Source of the DNA: Urbifossiella limnaea
GTDB taxonomy: Bacteria > Planctomycetota > Planctomycetia > Gemmatales > Gemmataceae
Assembly: GCF_007747215.1 (NCBI RefSeq)
Contig: NZ_CP036273.1
Coordinates: 2,836,322-2,900,321 of the forward strand
Direction of reading: 5' to 3'
DNA: 64,000 nt
Made by a program: the position numbers and the translations under genes. Under the pieces are notes generated by a model. The model searched no databases, was not told the origin of the DNA, and saw nothing but the letters and a program-made list of their open reading frames with translations. This document shows, in pieces, positions 35,601 through 43,686 of the stretch (the stretch's first letter is position 1; every line of letters starts with the position of its first letter).

Positions 35601-35992
35601 TTGACGGTGACGCCCTGCCGCCGCACTTCCTCGGGTAGCCGCGGCTCGGCGACGCGGAGGCGGTTCTGCACGAGCACCTGGGCGTCGTCCAGGTTGGTGC
35701 CGATCTCGAACGTGATGGTCAGCTGGTACGACCCGTCGGCGCTGGACGTGGACGCCATGTACATCATCCGCTCGACGCCGTTCACCTCCTGCTCGATCGG
35801 CGCCGCGACGGTGTTGGCGACCACCTCGGCGTTCGCCCCGGGGTAGTTGGTGCTGACGGTAACCGTCGGCGGCGTGATGGACGGGTAGCGCTCGACCGGC
35901 AGCCGCCGCAGCGCGACGACGCCGAACAGCACCATGAGGATGGCGAGGACGTTGGCGAAGACGGGGCGGTCGATGAAGAAGCGCGAGATCAT
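32672..35992 (-). CDS. RND multidrug efflux permease (HAE1/AcrB type)
   Basis: A 1106-residue inner-membrane proton antiporter. It begins MISRFFIDRPVFANVLAILM and has the porter-loop PGANAEVVANTVAAPIEQEV, the TM4 aspartate pair in GIVVDDAIVIVENASHH, and the second-half counterpart near ALASKNAILIVEFAREL. The usual 12 helices and two large periplasmic loops are present. The C-terminal 60 residues form a polar Pro/Gly-rich extension. It works with a periplasmic adaptor, encoded upstream on the same strand, and an outer-membrane channel, which is not encoded in the window. Adaptor and permease genes are separated by 118 bases containing a long inverted repeat, odd inside an operon. Confidence 0.94.
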   Translation of the reverse strand: MISRFFIDRPVFANVLAILMVLFGVVALRRLPVERYPSITPPTVTVSTNYPGANAEVVANTVAAPIEQEVNGVERMMYMASTSSADGSYQLTITFEIGTNLDDAQVLVQNRLRVAEPRLPEEVRRQGVTVKKQSPSILLVVSLTSKDGTFDGLFLSNYANLRLRDELSRVDGVGDVLAKGVGSYAMRVWVDPDKLAARQITTNEVVGALARHNVQVAAGQVGQPPNPSGQAFQLTVTTMGRLTDVKQFEEVIVKAGAEGRTVYLRDVAKVELGAQTYDSYTERSSLEASNILIYQLPGSNALDVATRVREAMERIKPTLPDGMEYDIPFDTTKFVDRAITNVYRTLIEAGVLVLIVILVFLQSWRALLVPATTVPVTIIGAFVFLWLFDFSVNLLTLFGLILAIGIVVDDAIVIVENASHHIEHGTAPREATIKAMGEVTGPVIAITVVLMAVFIPTAFMGGITGQMYRQFALTIAATAIISAVNALTLKPAQCAAWLKPHAGKNWFTRGFDFFYKPVERLYSWSVGLLLTVWPLVLAAFVGIVGFTGWWYTTIPTGFLPTEDEGYAVIAVQLPDSASLDRTKAVTDKMNKVFAKYKDRGVVENWFTIGGLSLLDGVNAPNGATAFVAWSDWAKRTTPETSQAALVKELQGELFAFREANIFVIVPPSIQGLGFAGGFELKIEDKEGVGLDVLQERTQAVIDTAAKTRPEIAPPPAIRTTFRAGVPQIYLEIDRAKSEQLGVLISDVFSTLQTNLGSVYVNDFNKFGRTYQVRVQAQPEFRADAEVIRRLEVRNRDGKRVPLGTLLTVEPKVGPPAIARYNLYPSATISGATAPGASSGQALEAMEEVAKEVLPKSMGFEWTSIAYQERRVSGGAYTVFGLAVPEAVMIFGLAVLLVYLVLAAQYESWLLPFAVILVVPLGLLGVVAAVWYRGLENNIYTQIGVVLIIALASKNAILIVEFARELRLAGRSIREAAVEASRLRFRPILMTSIAFILGVVPLVRATGAGAASRQALGTAVFGGMVTATVLAVFFVPIFYLVIQTISEWISGPPRTPGEPKPADVPAKVLHANSPNGTGANGTHGPPWKAEPAPAGAGDLNHPDRDGH

Positions 35993-36018
35993 TCAGGTTC
36001 CGCGTAATGCCCACACCC

Positions 36019-36100
36019 GGCGAACGGCCGGCGTCAGCCGGCTGGTCGTTGCCCCAGGCACTTGTACCAACCACCAGCCGGCTGACGCCGGCCGTTCGCC
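36019..36100. repeat. Long inverted repeat, family B copy 2, inside the RND operon
   Basis: 32-base arms (36019-36050 and 36069-36100) with one mismatch and an 18-base loop. Arm sequence and the GCCGGC-GTCA-GCCGGC core equal copy 1 at 18949-19034. It sits between adaptor and permease genes, both on the minus strand. Confidence 0.85.
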
Positions 36101-36110
36101 GGCGCGGTCG

Positions 36111-37436
36111 TCATTTGGCCCGCGGCGGCCCGTTCAATTCGTACACCTGGGGCTCGACCGGCGCGCCCGGCCGCACCCGCTGCAAGCCGTCGATCACGAC
36201 CACGTCGTCCTTCGTCAGCCCCTTCTCGATCGCCACCACCGAGCGCACCACCGGCCCGGGCGGGGCGCCGCTCGGCGCCTTGTACGACCACGCCGCCGGC
36301 GGCGCGTCCGGGGCCGGCGGCGGGGCGCGGTACACCTGCGTCCCCACGGTGACCGTCCGCTTGGTGACCTTGTTCTCGGCGCCGACGACGTACACGTACC
36401 GCCCCTCCTGGCCGGTCATCAGCGCCTCTTCGGGGATCACGGGCTTGTCGGCCGGCGTGCCCGCCGGCACCCGCACCCGGGCGTACAGGCCCGGGTATAA
36501 CAGCCACACGTTGTTCGGCCCGGACTTCGGGTTCGGCACCCGGCCGCGGACGCGGATGGTGCCGGTGCCGGGGTCCACGCGGTTCTCGCGGAAGTCGATG
36601 GTGCCCTTGTGCGGGTAGCCGTCCTCGCCGGTGACGCCGACTAACACGGGCACGGACGTGACCACCGGGTCGGGCACCTTCTTCGCCGCCGACGCCCGCT
36701 GGAAGTCCACCAGGTCGCGCTCGGGGGCGTCGAAGAAGACGTAGAGTTCGTCCATCCGAACGATGGTGGTGAGGAGCGTCGGCTCGCTCTGCCCGACGAG
36801 GTTCTCCTCGTCCACGTGCGTGCGGCTGATGAGGCCGGACAGCGGGGCGCGGACGTCGGTGTAGCCGAGTTGGATGTTGGCGGTGTGGAGCGAGGCGTCG
36901 GCCGCCTCCCGGGTGGCCTCGGCGGCCTTGAGCTCGGCCTCGTTCACCTCGAGGGTGGCCTTGGCCTTGTCGAGCTCGGTCTTGGACGCGGCGGTGCCGG
37001 CCTGGGTGAGCCGCTCCACGTCGGCGGCGGCGAGCTTGATTTGCGCCTTCCAGTTCAGGATGTCGGCGCCCGCCTTCGCCAGCTCGGCCTCGGCCTTGCG
37101 GACGGCCGTCTTGTACTCACGCGGGTCGATGGCGTACAGCTTCTCGCCGAATTTGTGCTCGTCGTCGGACGCCTCGGGGTCGGGGCCGCGGACCTCGGTG
37201 CCCTCGACGAAGTACACCTTCTTCAGGAAGCCTTTGACGCGGGCGCGGACCTCGACGGCCTTGGTAGTCTCGAGCGTGCCGTTGTACTCGTAGTACCCCA
37301 GGACGGGGGCGACGGTGGGTTTGGCGACCCCGACCTTCGGCGGCGGCGGGGGCGGTGGCGCCTCGGCGGCCTTCTTGCACCCGGGTGCGGCGGCGAGCAG
37401 TACGAGGAAGGCCACGCGACCGAGAGCGGGGGGCAT
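36111..37436 (-). CDS. RND efflux periplasmic adaptor (membrane fusion protein), lipoprotein
   Basis: A 441-residue adaptor. The N-terminus is a lipoprotein signal (VAFLVLLAAAPGC, Cys20) and a Pro-rich spacer. It shows the usual order: first lipoyl half (YYEYNGTLETTKAVEVRARV, GFLKKVYFVEGTEV), alpha-hairpin (about 115-185), second lipoyl half (GYTDVRAPLSGLISRTHVDE) and beta-barrel/membrane-proximal domain. It links the inner-membrane RND pump to an outer-membrane channel. It is the promoter-proximal gene of the pair; the permease follows after a long hairpin. The C-terminus carries a Pro/Ala insertion near 375. Confidence 0.9.
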   Translation of the reverse strand: MPPALGRVAFLVLLAAAPGCKKAAEAPPPPPPPKVGVAKPTVAPVLGYYEYNGTLETTKAVEVRARVKGFLKKVYFVEGTEVRGPDPEASDDEHKFGEKLYAIDPREYKTAVRKAEAELAKAGADILNWKAQIKLAAADVERLTQAGTAASKTELDKAKATLEVNEAELKAAEATREAADASLHTANIQLGYTDVRAPLSGLISRTHVDEENLVGQSEPTLLTTIVRMDELYVFFDAPERDLVDFQRASAAKKVPDPVVTSVPVLVGVTGEDGYPHKGTIDFRENRVDPGTGTIRVRGRVPNPKSGPNNVWLLYPGLYARVRVPAGTPADKPVIPEEALMTGQEGRYVYVVGAENKVTKRTVTVGTQVYRAPPPAPDAPPAAWSYKAPSGAPPGPVVRSVVAIEKGLTKDDVVVIDGLQRVRPGAPVEPQVYELNGPPRAK

Positions 37437-37747
37437 ACGGAACCCTGAATGCGTGGACGGACCCGCGGACGGGGAGCGAACGCCGTGCCGACGGTGAGAA
37501 CGTGCGGCGGCCGCGTCATCCCCAAAGCTACGGATACCAGCGGCGTGCGGAGGTGCTTACAGCGCTGTCGCCGGCAGCCCCACGGTGCGGGTGAACCCAC
37601 CTGCCGTCGTCCGCGACGGCGGATGTGCGGGCGGCGTCGGCCTTTACGGCCGACGCTCGCCGACCGGCTGGTCGGATCAAACTTTTTTATGAGTCGGTGA
37701 CATGTTTCGGGAACCCGACCCCCCTTGCCCGAAACAACAATCCCGGT
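37437..37747. other. Gene-free region between the MFS and RND-adaptor genes
   Basis: About 310 bases. A small dyad, GTTTCGGG with CCCGAAAC (37704-37711 and 37728-37735), lies just after the MFS stop on the minus strand and could end its transcript, though no T-run follows. The remainder should hold the adaptor promoter; I find no clear hexamer pair. Confidence 0.4.
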
Positions 37748-39217
37748 TCAAGCGACCTCGGTTTCTTCCTGGACTTCGGGCAGGAAGAACGACAGCACGA
37801 GCGCCAGCAGGTACGCCCCGCCGCCGACGACGGCCGCAGCCATGGCCACCTGCCGGAACGCATTCTCGGACGGCATCATCGGGGCGACGACGTTCGTCGT
37901 CAGGAACGCGGCCGAGGTGCCGACCATGCGGCCGCCGACGTTCAAGGCGAAGCTGCCGCCGGTGCCGCGGAGGTGCATCGGGAACGCCTTCGGCAGGTAC
38001 TCGCCGAAGTAGCTGAACTGCGCCACCGTGCACAGCCCGCACAGGAAGATGCCGACCACGAACAGCCCCGGCTGGTCGGGGAACAGCAGGTAGTACGTCA
38101 CGGGGAACATCAGCAACCCGGGCACGACGAACAGCCGCAGCAGCAACCGACCCGCGACGAAGACGACGAGTACGGCCAGCAGCACGCGGCCGGTCAGGCC
38201 GCCGAGTTCCTGCCAGAACTGAACGGTCGCGCCGCGGTTCTGCCCGGCCTTCTTCAGCTCGGCCTTGTCCTGCTTCAACTGGGCGTAGCGGGCCTTCAGG
38301 TTGTCGCCGCCCTTCATCTTGTCGTTCTCGTCGGTCACCTTCGCCAGCAGTTCCTTGCGGGCGTCGAGCACCTTGGCTTCCTTGCCGAGCTCGGCCCGTC
38401 GCTCGGAGAACTCGGGGAGGCCCGGCACGATCCGCGGAGGCGTGAGTTGCAGCGCGCCGAACGCTGCCGCGTACCCGCACGCCGAGAGCAGCGTCGAGAC
38501 GAGCGTGACGCGGATGAGGCCGGGGGCGAACAGCTCGCCGAACGCCGGCCGCCGCAACGTACCCGCGGCCTTCTTCGCCGCCCACACCCGCGACTCGGGC
38601 ACGAACGGCAGCAGCAGCGCGATGAACACGCCGGGCACGAGGCCGGTCAGCAGCGTGTACCGCCACGCGGCGTGCTGGTCGAACCCCTCCGGCAGGGGCA
38701 GCGCGGGGAGCGACGCGCCGTAGGCGATGGCCGCCTTGTTCACCAGCGACACGAACAGGCCGCCGACGGACGCGAACGCCAGCGTCCAGCCGATGGCCAG
38801 CTGGCGGGCCTTCTTGTCCTCGAACAGCTCGGCCAGCCACGTGACGGCGGCCACCATCTCGACGCACACGCCGATGAAGGTGGTGCAGCGGAACAGGACG
38901 AGCATCCACAGCTCGGTGCTGAACGCCGCCGCGACCGGGCTGAACGAGTAGATGAGGATGCTGCCGACCATCACCCGCTTGCGGCCGAGGCGGTCGATGA
39001 GGACGCCGCCGAGGAGGCCGAAGACGCCGCCGCAGACCGCCGCGATCCACAGCATCCGGCCGACCCACAGCGTCACCTGCTCGTTGTCGAGGTCCACCTT
39101 CAACAGCTCGCCCAGCGCCGGGGCGGCGATGACGGGGAACATCAGCAGTTCGTAGGTGTCGAAGAAGAAGCCGACGGCGGCGACGGTGAGGACGAGCCAC
39201 TTGGTGACGGACGACAC
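37748..39217 (-). CDS. Major facilitator superfamily transporter with central cytoplasmic insert
   Basis: A 489-residue permease. The N-half has GVLIDRLGRKRVM, the MFS loop 2-3 signature, and RLGRK-type positive residues; the C-half has GEYLPKAFPMHLRGTGGSFA, as in sugar/metabolite-type members. Between the halves lies an unusual hydrophilic stretch of about 75 residues (roughly 260-335), rich in Lys and Glu and predicted as coiled helices (RRAELGKEAKVLDARKELLA, LKARYAQLKQDKAELKKAG). Start GTG 39217 is preceded by GGAGA; the longer TTG frame at 39286 adds a non-family Pro/Ala leader. The substrate is unknown. Confidence 0.83.
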   Translation of the reverse strand: MSSVTKWLVLTVAAVGFFFDTYELLMFPVIAAPALGELLKVDLDNEQVTLWVGRMLWIAAVCGGVFGLLGGVLIDRLGRKRVMVGSILIYSFSPVAAAFSTELWMLVLFRCTTFIGVCVEMVAAVTWLAELFEDKKARQLAIGWTLAFASVGGLFVSLVNKAAIAYGASLPALPLPEGFDQHAAWRYTLLTGLVPGVFIALLLPFVPESRVWAAKKAAGTLRRPAFGELFAPGLIRVTLVSTLLSACGYAAAFGALQLTPPRIVPGLPEFSERRAELGKEAKVLDARKELLAKVTDENDKMKGGDNLKARYAQLKQDKAELKKAGQNRGATVQFWQELGGLTGRVLLAVLVVFVAGRLLLRLFVVPGLLMFPVTYYLLFPDQPGLFVVGIFLCGLCTVAQFSYFGEYLPKAFPMHLRGTGGSFALNVGGRMVGTSAAFLTTNVVAPMMPSENAFRQVAMAAAVVGGGAYLLALVLSFFLPEVQEETEVA

Positions 39218-39363
39218 GGTGCGGCTCTCCGGGACGGGTGCACTGGCGGGTGCGGTGAAAGGTACGGACAACGCCCCCGCGGGCAACCGCCCCTTGCCTC
39301 CGGGCCGGCGGCCGCGGATGCTATCACGGCCCGGCCGCCGGCCGGTCCCTCCCGGAGCCCCGC

Positions 39364-40032
39364 ATGCGCCTCCCCCACCTGGTCGCGTTCGCCGCGACCG
39401 CCCTGGCCGCGGTCCTCGCCGCCGCCCCCGCCCCCGCCGTCCAGACCGGCGACGACACCGCCGCGTTCCTCAACCCCGACAACTGGGAGGGCCGGAAGGA
39501 CATCTGGACCGTCTCACCGGGCAAGGTCGTCGGCGAGACGAAGGAAGACCCGAAGTACAACACGTTCCTGTGCAGCAAGACCAAGTACGCCGACTTCGAG
39601 CTGACCTGCAAGGTGGTGCTGAAAGGCGGCGTGGGCAACAGCGGCGTTCAGATTCGCAGCGAGCGCACCGACCAGGACGGCGACAAGAACCCGTACCGCG
39701 TCCGCGGGCCGCAGGTGGACGTGGGCAAGGGGTATTGGGGCAGCCTGTACGGCGAGGGCGTCGGGGGGATGATGAAGGCGTCCGACCCGGCCAAGTTCAA
39801 GGCCGCCGTGAAGGAGGACGGCGTGAACGAGTACTACATCCTGGCGAAGGGCCACCGCATTACCATCAAGATCAACGGCGAGACGATGGTGGACCAGGAC
39901 TTCCCGACGCTGCCGGGCAAGGACGCGAAGGCCGCCCCGACGGAGGGGATCATCGCCTTCCAGGCGCACGCGGGGTACGCCTCCATGCGCGTCGAGTTCA
40001 GCGACATCAAGTTCAAGAAGCTGACGAAGTAA
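39364..40032 (+). CDS. Secreted DUF1080 (LamG-like) protein
   Basis: A 222-residue exported protein. The signal peptide (1-25, ending APAPAVQ) is followed by a DUF1080 beta-sandwich: DNWEGRKDIWTVSPGKVVGE, KYADFELTCKVVLKGGVGNSG, QIRSE, VRGPQVDVG and a C-terminal strand set ending GYASMRVEFSDIKFKKL. DUF1080 is called a 3-keto-disaccharide hydrolase family and is greatly expanded in planctomycetes for sugar breakdown. It is one of two DUF1080 genes in the window (the other at 42924) and converges on the protease gene through a hairpin. Confidence 0.86.
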   Translation: MRLPHLVAFAATALAAVLAAAPAPAVQTGDDTAAFLNPDNWEGRKDIWTVSPGKVVGETKEDPKYNTFLCSKTKYADFELTCKVVLKGGVGNSGVQIRSERTDQDGDKNPYRVRGPQVDVGKGYWGSLYGEGVGGMMKASDPAKFKAAVKEDGVNEYYILAKGHRITIKINGETMVDQDFPTLPGKDAKAAPTEGIIAFQAHAGYASMRVEFSDIKFKKLTK

Positions 40033-40038
40033 TCGGGT

Positions 40039-40085
40039 CGCCGCTCGGGGCGTGGCGGCTATCGCCCGCCACGCCCCGAGCGGCG
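40039..40085. repeat. Inverted repeat, family C-like hairpin (DUF1080/protease)
   Basis: 20-base perfect arms (40039-40058 and 40066-40085), 7-base loop. The arm CGCCGCTCGGGGCGTGGCGG resembles the hemB/PepSY hairpin at half its positions. It sits between convergent stops. Confidence 0.7.
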
Positions 40086-40092
40086 GAACCGC

Positions 40093-41106
40093 TCACGTCC
40101 GCACGGTATCCGGGTACGCCGCCGGTACCACCGTCCGCTCCAGCCGCCGCCCCTCGCGCAGCACCACGACCGCGGCCGGGATGCCGACCGGGTGTGCCGT
40201 CAGCAGTCGGTGCAGGTCGTCCACGTCGGCGACCGGCCGGCCGGCGAAGCCGACCACCACATCCTCGATCCACAGCCCACCCGCCTGGGCTGGGGCGTCC
40301 TCCTCCAACATCACGATTTCCACGCCCGACTTCTGCTCCAGGGCGTAGCGCTGGCGAAGGTCCGGGGCCACCGGCACCTGCCGGGCGTGTAGGCCGAGGT
40401 AGCCGCGGACCACGTGGCCGTGCTTCAGCAACTGCGGCAGAATCGTCTTCGCCGTGTTTACCGGCACGGCGAAGCAGATGCCCTGAGCCGGCTGGATGAC
40501 CGCGGTGTTGATGCCGACCACGCGGCCGCGGCTGTCCACGAGCGGGCCGCCGCTGTTGCCGGGGTTCAGCGCGGCGTCGGTCTGGATCACGTTGTCCACA
40601 AGGTGACCGCTGACACTTCGCAGTGTGCGGCCGAGCGCCGAGATCACGCCGGCCGTCACGGTCGATTCGAAGCCGAGCGGGCTGCCGATTGCCACCGCCA
40701 ACTGCCCGACCTTCAACTTCGCCGAGTCGCCGAGCGTGGCGTGCGGAAAGCGGTCTCCCTCGACGCGGACCACGGCCAGGTCGGTCCACGGGTCGTTGCC
40801 GACGACGCGGCCGGGCAGTTCGGTGCCGTCGTGGAGTCGGACGCGCACGTCGTCGTCGCGGCCGACGACGTGGTGGTTCGTGAGGAGGAAACCGTCCGGA
40901 GCGAACAACACCCCGGAGCCGCTGCCGCCGCGGCCGCGCCGACCGACGCGGAGATTCACGACCGCCGGCCGCAGTTTCTCGGCCACGCTCACGACGGCAT
41001 TCGAGAAGGCGTCGAGTGCCTCGGCATCGTCGGGCGGCGCGCCGCTATCGGCTGGGACGGGGTCGGTCCCGCCGTTGGTCACAAAATGTTGCCAGAACCG
41101 GCTCAC
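40093..41106 (-). CDS. HtrA/DegP-type serine protease with one PDZ domain
   Basis: A 337-residue trypsin-fold protease. The triad is H79 (TNHHVVG), D109 (NDPWTDLAVV) and S185 (NPGNSGGPL). A PDZ domain (about 245-325, GYLGLHARQV, DAPAQAGGLWIEDVVVGFAG) follows. Unusually, there is no signal peptide or membrane anchor, so it may act in the cytoplasm or be exported by another route. The start GTG 41106 gives MSRFWQHF; the open frame runs far upstream into the glycosyltransferase region but that part is non-coding shadow. It degrades or chaperones misfolded proteins. Confidence 0.87.
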   Translation of the reverse strand: MSRFWQHFVTNGGTDPVPADSGAPPDDAEALDAFSNAVVSVAEKLRPAVVNLRVGRRGRGGSGSGVLFAPDGFLLTNHHVVGRDDDVRVRLHDGTELPGRVVGNDPWTDLAVVRVEGDRFPHATLGDSAKLKVGQLAVAIGSPLGFESTVTAGVISALGRTLRSVSGHLVDNVIQTDAALNPGNSGGPLVDSRGRVVGINTAVIQPAQGICFAVPVNTAKTILPQLLKHGHVVRGYLGLHARQVPVAPDLRQRYALEQKSGVEIVMLEEDAPAQAGGLWIEDVVVGFAGRPVADVDDLHRLLTAHPVGIPAAVVVLREGRRLERTVVPAAYPDTVRT

Positions 41107-41317
41107 GGCCTGCTCCCGGGTTCGCGGTGACCCATCGTAGCCGTGCGGGTCAAGCGGGCGGCGTGAAGCGGGGTAAGCTGTGCGGGTCGTGCGGCGGCGC
41201 CGCTCCGGCACCGTCCGAATCGGTGGTGCGGGCGGCGGGGGTTGCGAAGGTGGTGTCCGATGAAGGGGACGTTCGGGCCGCGGTGGCGCCGACCCGTCCG
41301 TCACGGAGGATCGACCC

Positions 41318-41785
41318 ATGACCCTAGCCCGCAAGCTGCTCGGTCTCGCCACGGTGATCGGCGCCGCCGCCCCCGTTGCGGCGCAGTACCCGCCGCGGCC
41401 GGCGCCGCAGGGGCCGACGCGGCTCGTCTTCCCGGCCCCGCCGTGGATCACTAACGGCCCCCGTGCCGGGGTGCCGACCGGTCCGGGCGTGGTGACGCAA
41501 CCGGCCCCGACGGTCGCCGAGCCGCGGCCCGCGCCGCTGCCTGCGGGGGCCGTGGTGCCGGCCACGCCAGCGATCCCGCCCGCGCCGCCGGCCGTGACAC
41601 CCGCGGCGGCGACGGCCCCGCGGACCGTGCCCGGAACGGTCTCGCGGCCGGACCCGTGGCGACCCGGCACCGTGACCGTTCCGGGCACCGTGACGCCCGC
41701 GGCGACGAAGCCGCGGGAAATTCGGAGTGGGAGTGGGGCCGGCCCGGTCACGCCTGCCAGAAGCGGACCAGCTCGCGCGTCATGA
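41318..41785 (+). CDS. Proline-rich exported protein, unknown
   Basis: A 155-residue protein. The signal peptide (1-22, MTLARKLLGLATVIGAAAPVAA) precedes a mature chain made almost entirely of Pro, Ala, Thr, Val and Gly, with a PGTVSRPDPWRPGTVTVPGT near-repeat around 105-125. There is no folded domain; it could be a wall- or envelope-spanning spacer. Its last 13 codons overlap the 3' end of the convergent glycosyltransferase gene, which weakens confidence in the exact C-terminus. Confidence 0.5.
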   Translation: MTLARKLLGLATVIGAAAPVAAQYPPRPAPQGPTRLVFPAPPWITNGPRAGVPTGPGVVTQPAPTVAEPRPAPLPAGAVVPATPAIPPAPPAVTPAAATAPRTVPGTVSRPDPWRPGTVTVPGTVTPAATKPREIRSGSGAGPVTPARSGPARAS

Positions 41786-42752
41786 AGTGCCACAGCCCGC
41801 GGGCGGCGAGCCAGCTCTTGCGGGCCTTCTCCGTCCGGCCGCGGGCCATTCTCACCACCCCCTGCAGGCACTTCCCGAGGCACTGCACCGGGGCGTCGGC
41901 AGTGACGAACAGCTTGTACACCCGCAGGGCCGCCGGCGTCGCCCCGGCCTTGCGAAAGTAGTGGACGTAGCCGATCGCCACGTTCGGGGCCGCGAAGCCG
42001 ATGTTCTTGCGGCTCGACATCCGGCCGTAGTGCACCACCTCCACGTCGCCGACGTACACCAGCTCGCGCCGCCGGCCGACCTGCGTGGACAGGTCGATGT
42101 CCTCGCCGCCGAACCGGTACTGCTCGTCCCACCGGCCGCTGTCCTCGAACACCGCACGCGGCAGGAACACCGCCGCCCCCATCAGCACCTCGACCGGGCG
42201 CACGCCCTCGGGGTCGAACGAGTCGCGGCGGTAGTCGTAGTACGCCCGGCGGAACAGGCCGGTCCAGCGGAGCAGGCTGACGCGGTGGAGCAGCGCCCCG
42301 AGCGTCGGCCGGCGGCGGTAGGAGATCTGCGCGTTCCCGTCGCCGCCGCGGAGCCGCGGGCCGACCATGCCGACGGCCGGGTTCGCCTCCGCGAATTCGA
42401 GGAACTTCCGCAGCGTGTCCGGCGGGACGACGGTGTCGTTGTTCAGGAAGAAGAAGTAGCGCCCCGTGGCGAGTGCAGCCGCCTGGTTGTTCGCCTTCGA
42501 GAAGCCGCGGTTGTCCTTGTTCCGCACCAGCCGGACGCCGGGGAACTCGGCCGCGATCATGTCGGCGGCGCCGTCGGTGGAGGCGTTGTCGACGACGACG
42601 ACCTCGAAGCTGACGCCCTGCGGCTGGTCGTAGAGCGACTCCAGGCAGCGGCGGAGGAGGTCGCAGCAGTTCCAGTTGGCGATGCACACCGACACGTCGA
42701 CGACCGCCGGCGGCGGGGTCGCGGTGGGGACGGCGGGGAGGGCCTGCGGCAT
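41748..42752 (-). CDS. GT2 family glycosyltransferase (rhamnosyltransferase-like)
   Basis: A 334-residue GT-A enzyme. The nucleotide-sugar site is VSVCIANWNCCDLLRRCLES and EVVVVDNASTDGAAD. The metal-binding motif is FFFLNNDT, with LMGAAVFLPRAVF and the acceptor/base motif RFGGEDIDLSTQVGRRR. This is the WbbL/rhamnosyl-type layout. It transfers a sugar to cell-surface glycan acceptors at the cytoplasmic membrane. It stands alone; no other polysaccharide gene is adjacent, though a BY-kinase lies 12 kb away. Confidence 0.88.
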   Translation of the reverse strand: MPQALPAVPTATPPPAVVDVSVCIANWNCCDLLRRCLESLYDQPQGVSFEVVVVDNASTDGAADMIAAEFPGVRLVRNKDNRGFSKANNQAAALATGRYFFFLNNDTVVPPDTLRKFLEFAEANPAVGMVGPRLRGGDGNAQISYRRRPTLGALLHRVSLLRWTGLFRRAYYDYRRDSFDPEGVRPVEVLMGAAVFLPRAVFEDSGRWDEQYRFGGEDIDLSTQVGRRRELVYVGDVEVVHYGRMSSRKNIGFAAPNVAIGYVHYFRKAGATPAALRVYKLFVTADAPVQCLGKCLQGVVRMARGRTEKARKSWLAARGLWHFMTRELVRFWQA

Positions 42753-42923
42753 GAAGCGCGTCCTGCGGGTGCCGGGCTGCGGGCCGTGGGCGACGGCCGC
42801 CGCGGGTTTCTACCCTCCGGCGGACGTGGGTGTCAACGTGAACCGCGGGGCTGGTTTCCGGTTGCCAACCCCCGCGCGAGGGGTACGCTGACCCGGCCCC
42901 ATCCCTCCCGCCCGGAGCCGCAC

Positions 42924-43676
42924 ATGAGAGCCGCTTTGTTGGTCGTACCCCTCGCCGCCGCGTTCCTGCCAGTGAGTTTCGCTGCCGACGCCCCCAAGGC
43001 GCCGGCCGGATTCGTCGCCCTGTTCAACGGCAAGGACCTGACCGGCTGGAAGGGGCACACCACGATGGCCGAGCGGGCCAGGCTCGCCCCCGAGAAGCTC
43101 GCCGAGCTCCAGGCCACGCGGTCGAAGACGGCCGCCGAGCACTGGAAGGTTGTGGACGGCGCCATCCACTGCGACGGGAAGGGCGGCGTCAGCCTCGTCA
43201 CGGAGAAGGACTACGCCAACTTCGAACTGCTGCTCGACTGGAAGATCGAGGCCAAGGGCGACAGCGGCCTGTACCTCCGCGGCCAGCCGCAGGTGCAGAT
43301 TTGGGACTCGGACCTGTCCTCGGGCGCCAACGGCGTGGACAAGCACACCGGCTCCGGCGGCCTGTGGAACACGCCGTACCCGGCCGGCACCGACACGAAG
43401 GACGCCGCGGCGACGCTCAAGGCCGGGCAGAAGGTCGGCAAGATCCCGCTGAAGAAGGCGGACAGGCCGGTCGGCGAGTGGAACACGTTCCACATCACGA
43501 TGGTCGGCGACAAGGTGACGGTGAAGCTGAACAACGAGCTGGTGGTGGACCGCGCCGCGCTGCCGAATTACTGGGACAAGGGGAAGGCGCTGCCGGCCGC
43601 CGGGCCGGTGGAACTCCAGTTCCACGGCGACCCGCTGTGGTTCAAGAACATCTACCTCAAGCAACTGCCGAACTGA
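42924..43676 (+). CDS. Secreted DUF1080 protein (3-keto-disaccharide hydrolase-like)
   Basis: A 250-residue exported protein. The signal peptide (1-21, ending VSFAA) is followed by the canonical DUF1080 opening GFVALFNGKDLTGWKGH, then WKVVDGAIHC, FELLLDWKIEAKGDSGLYLRG, the QVQIWD strand, GEWNTFHITMVGDKVTVKLN and the terminal GPVELQFHGDPLWFKNIYL. This is the fuller, classical form, while the gene at 39364 is shorter and more divergent. Probably periplasmic sugar metabolism. It is convergent with ychF, with a 10-base gap. Confidence 0.9.
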   Translation: MRAALLVVPLAAAFLPVSFAADAPKAPAGFVALFNGKDLTGWKGHTTMAERARLAPEKLAELQATRSKTAAEHWKVVDGAIHCDGKGGVSLVTEKDYANFELLLDWKIEAKGDSGLYLRGQPQVQIWDSDLSSGANGVDKHTGSGGLWNTPYPAGTDTKDAAATLKAGQKVGKIPLKKADRPVGEWNTFHITMVGDKVTVKLNNELVVDRAALPNYWDKGKALPAAGPVELQFHGDPLWFKNIYLKQLPN

Positions 43677-43686
43677 CCGGCGGCGG

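Noticed and set aside
37625-39604. Plus-strand frame over the MFS gene
   Set aside because: It is antisense to the transporter and rich in Arg/His/Gln with no recognisable domain.
40093-42687. Possible giant fusion of protease with an upstream frame
   Set aside because: The frame remains open beyond the protease start, but the extra sequence is antisense or out of frame to the GT2 and Pro-rich genes and not protein-like.
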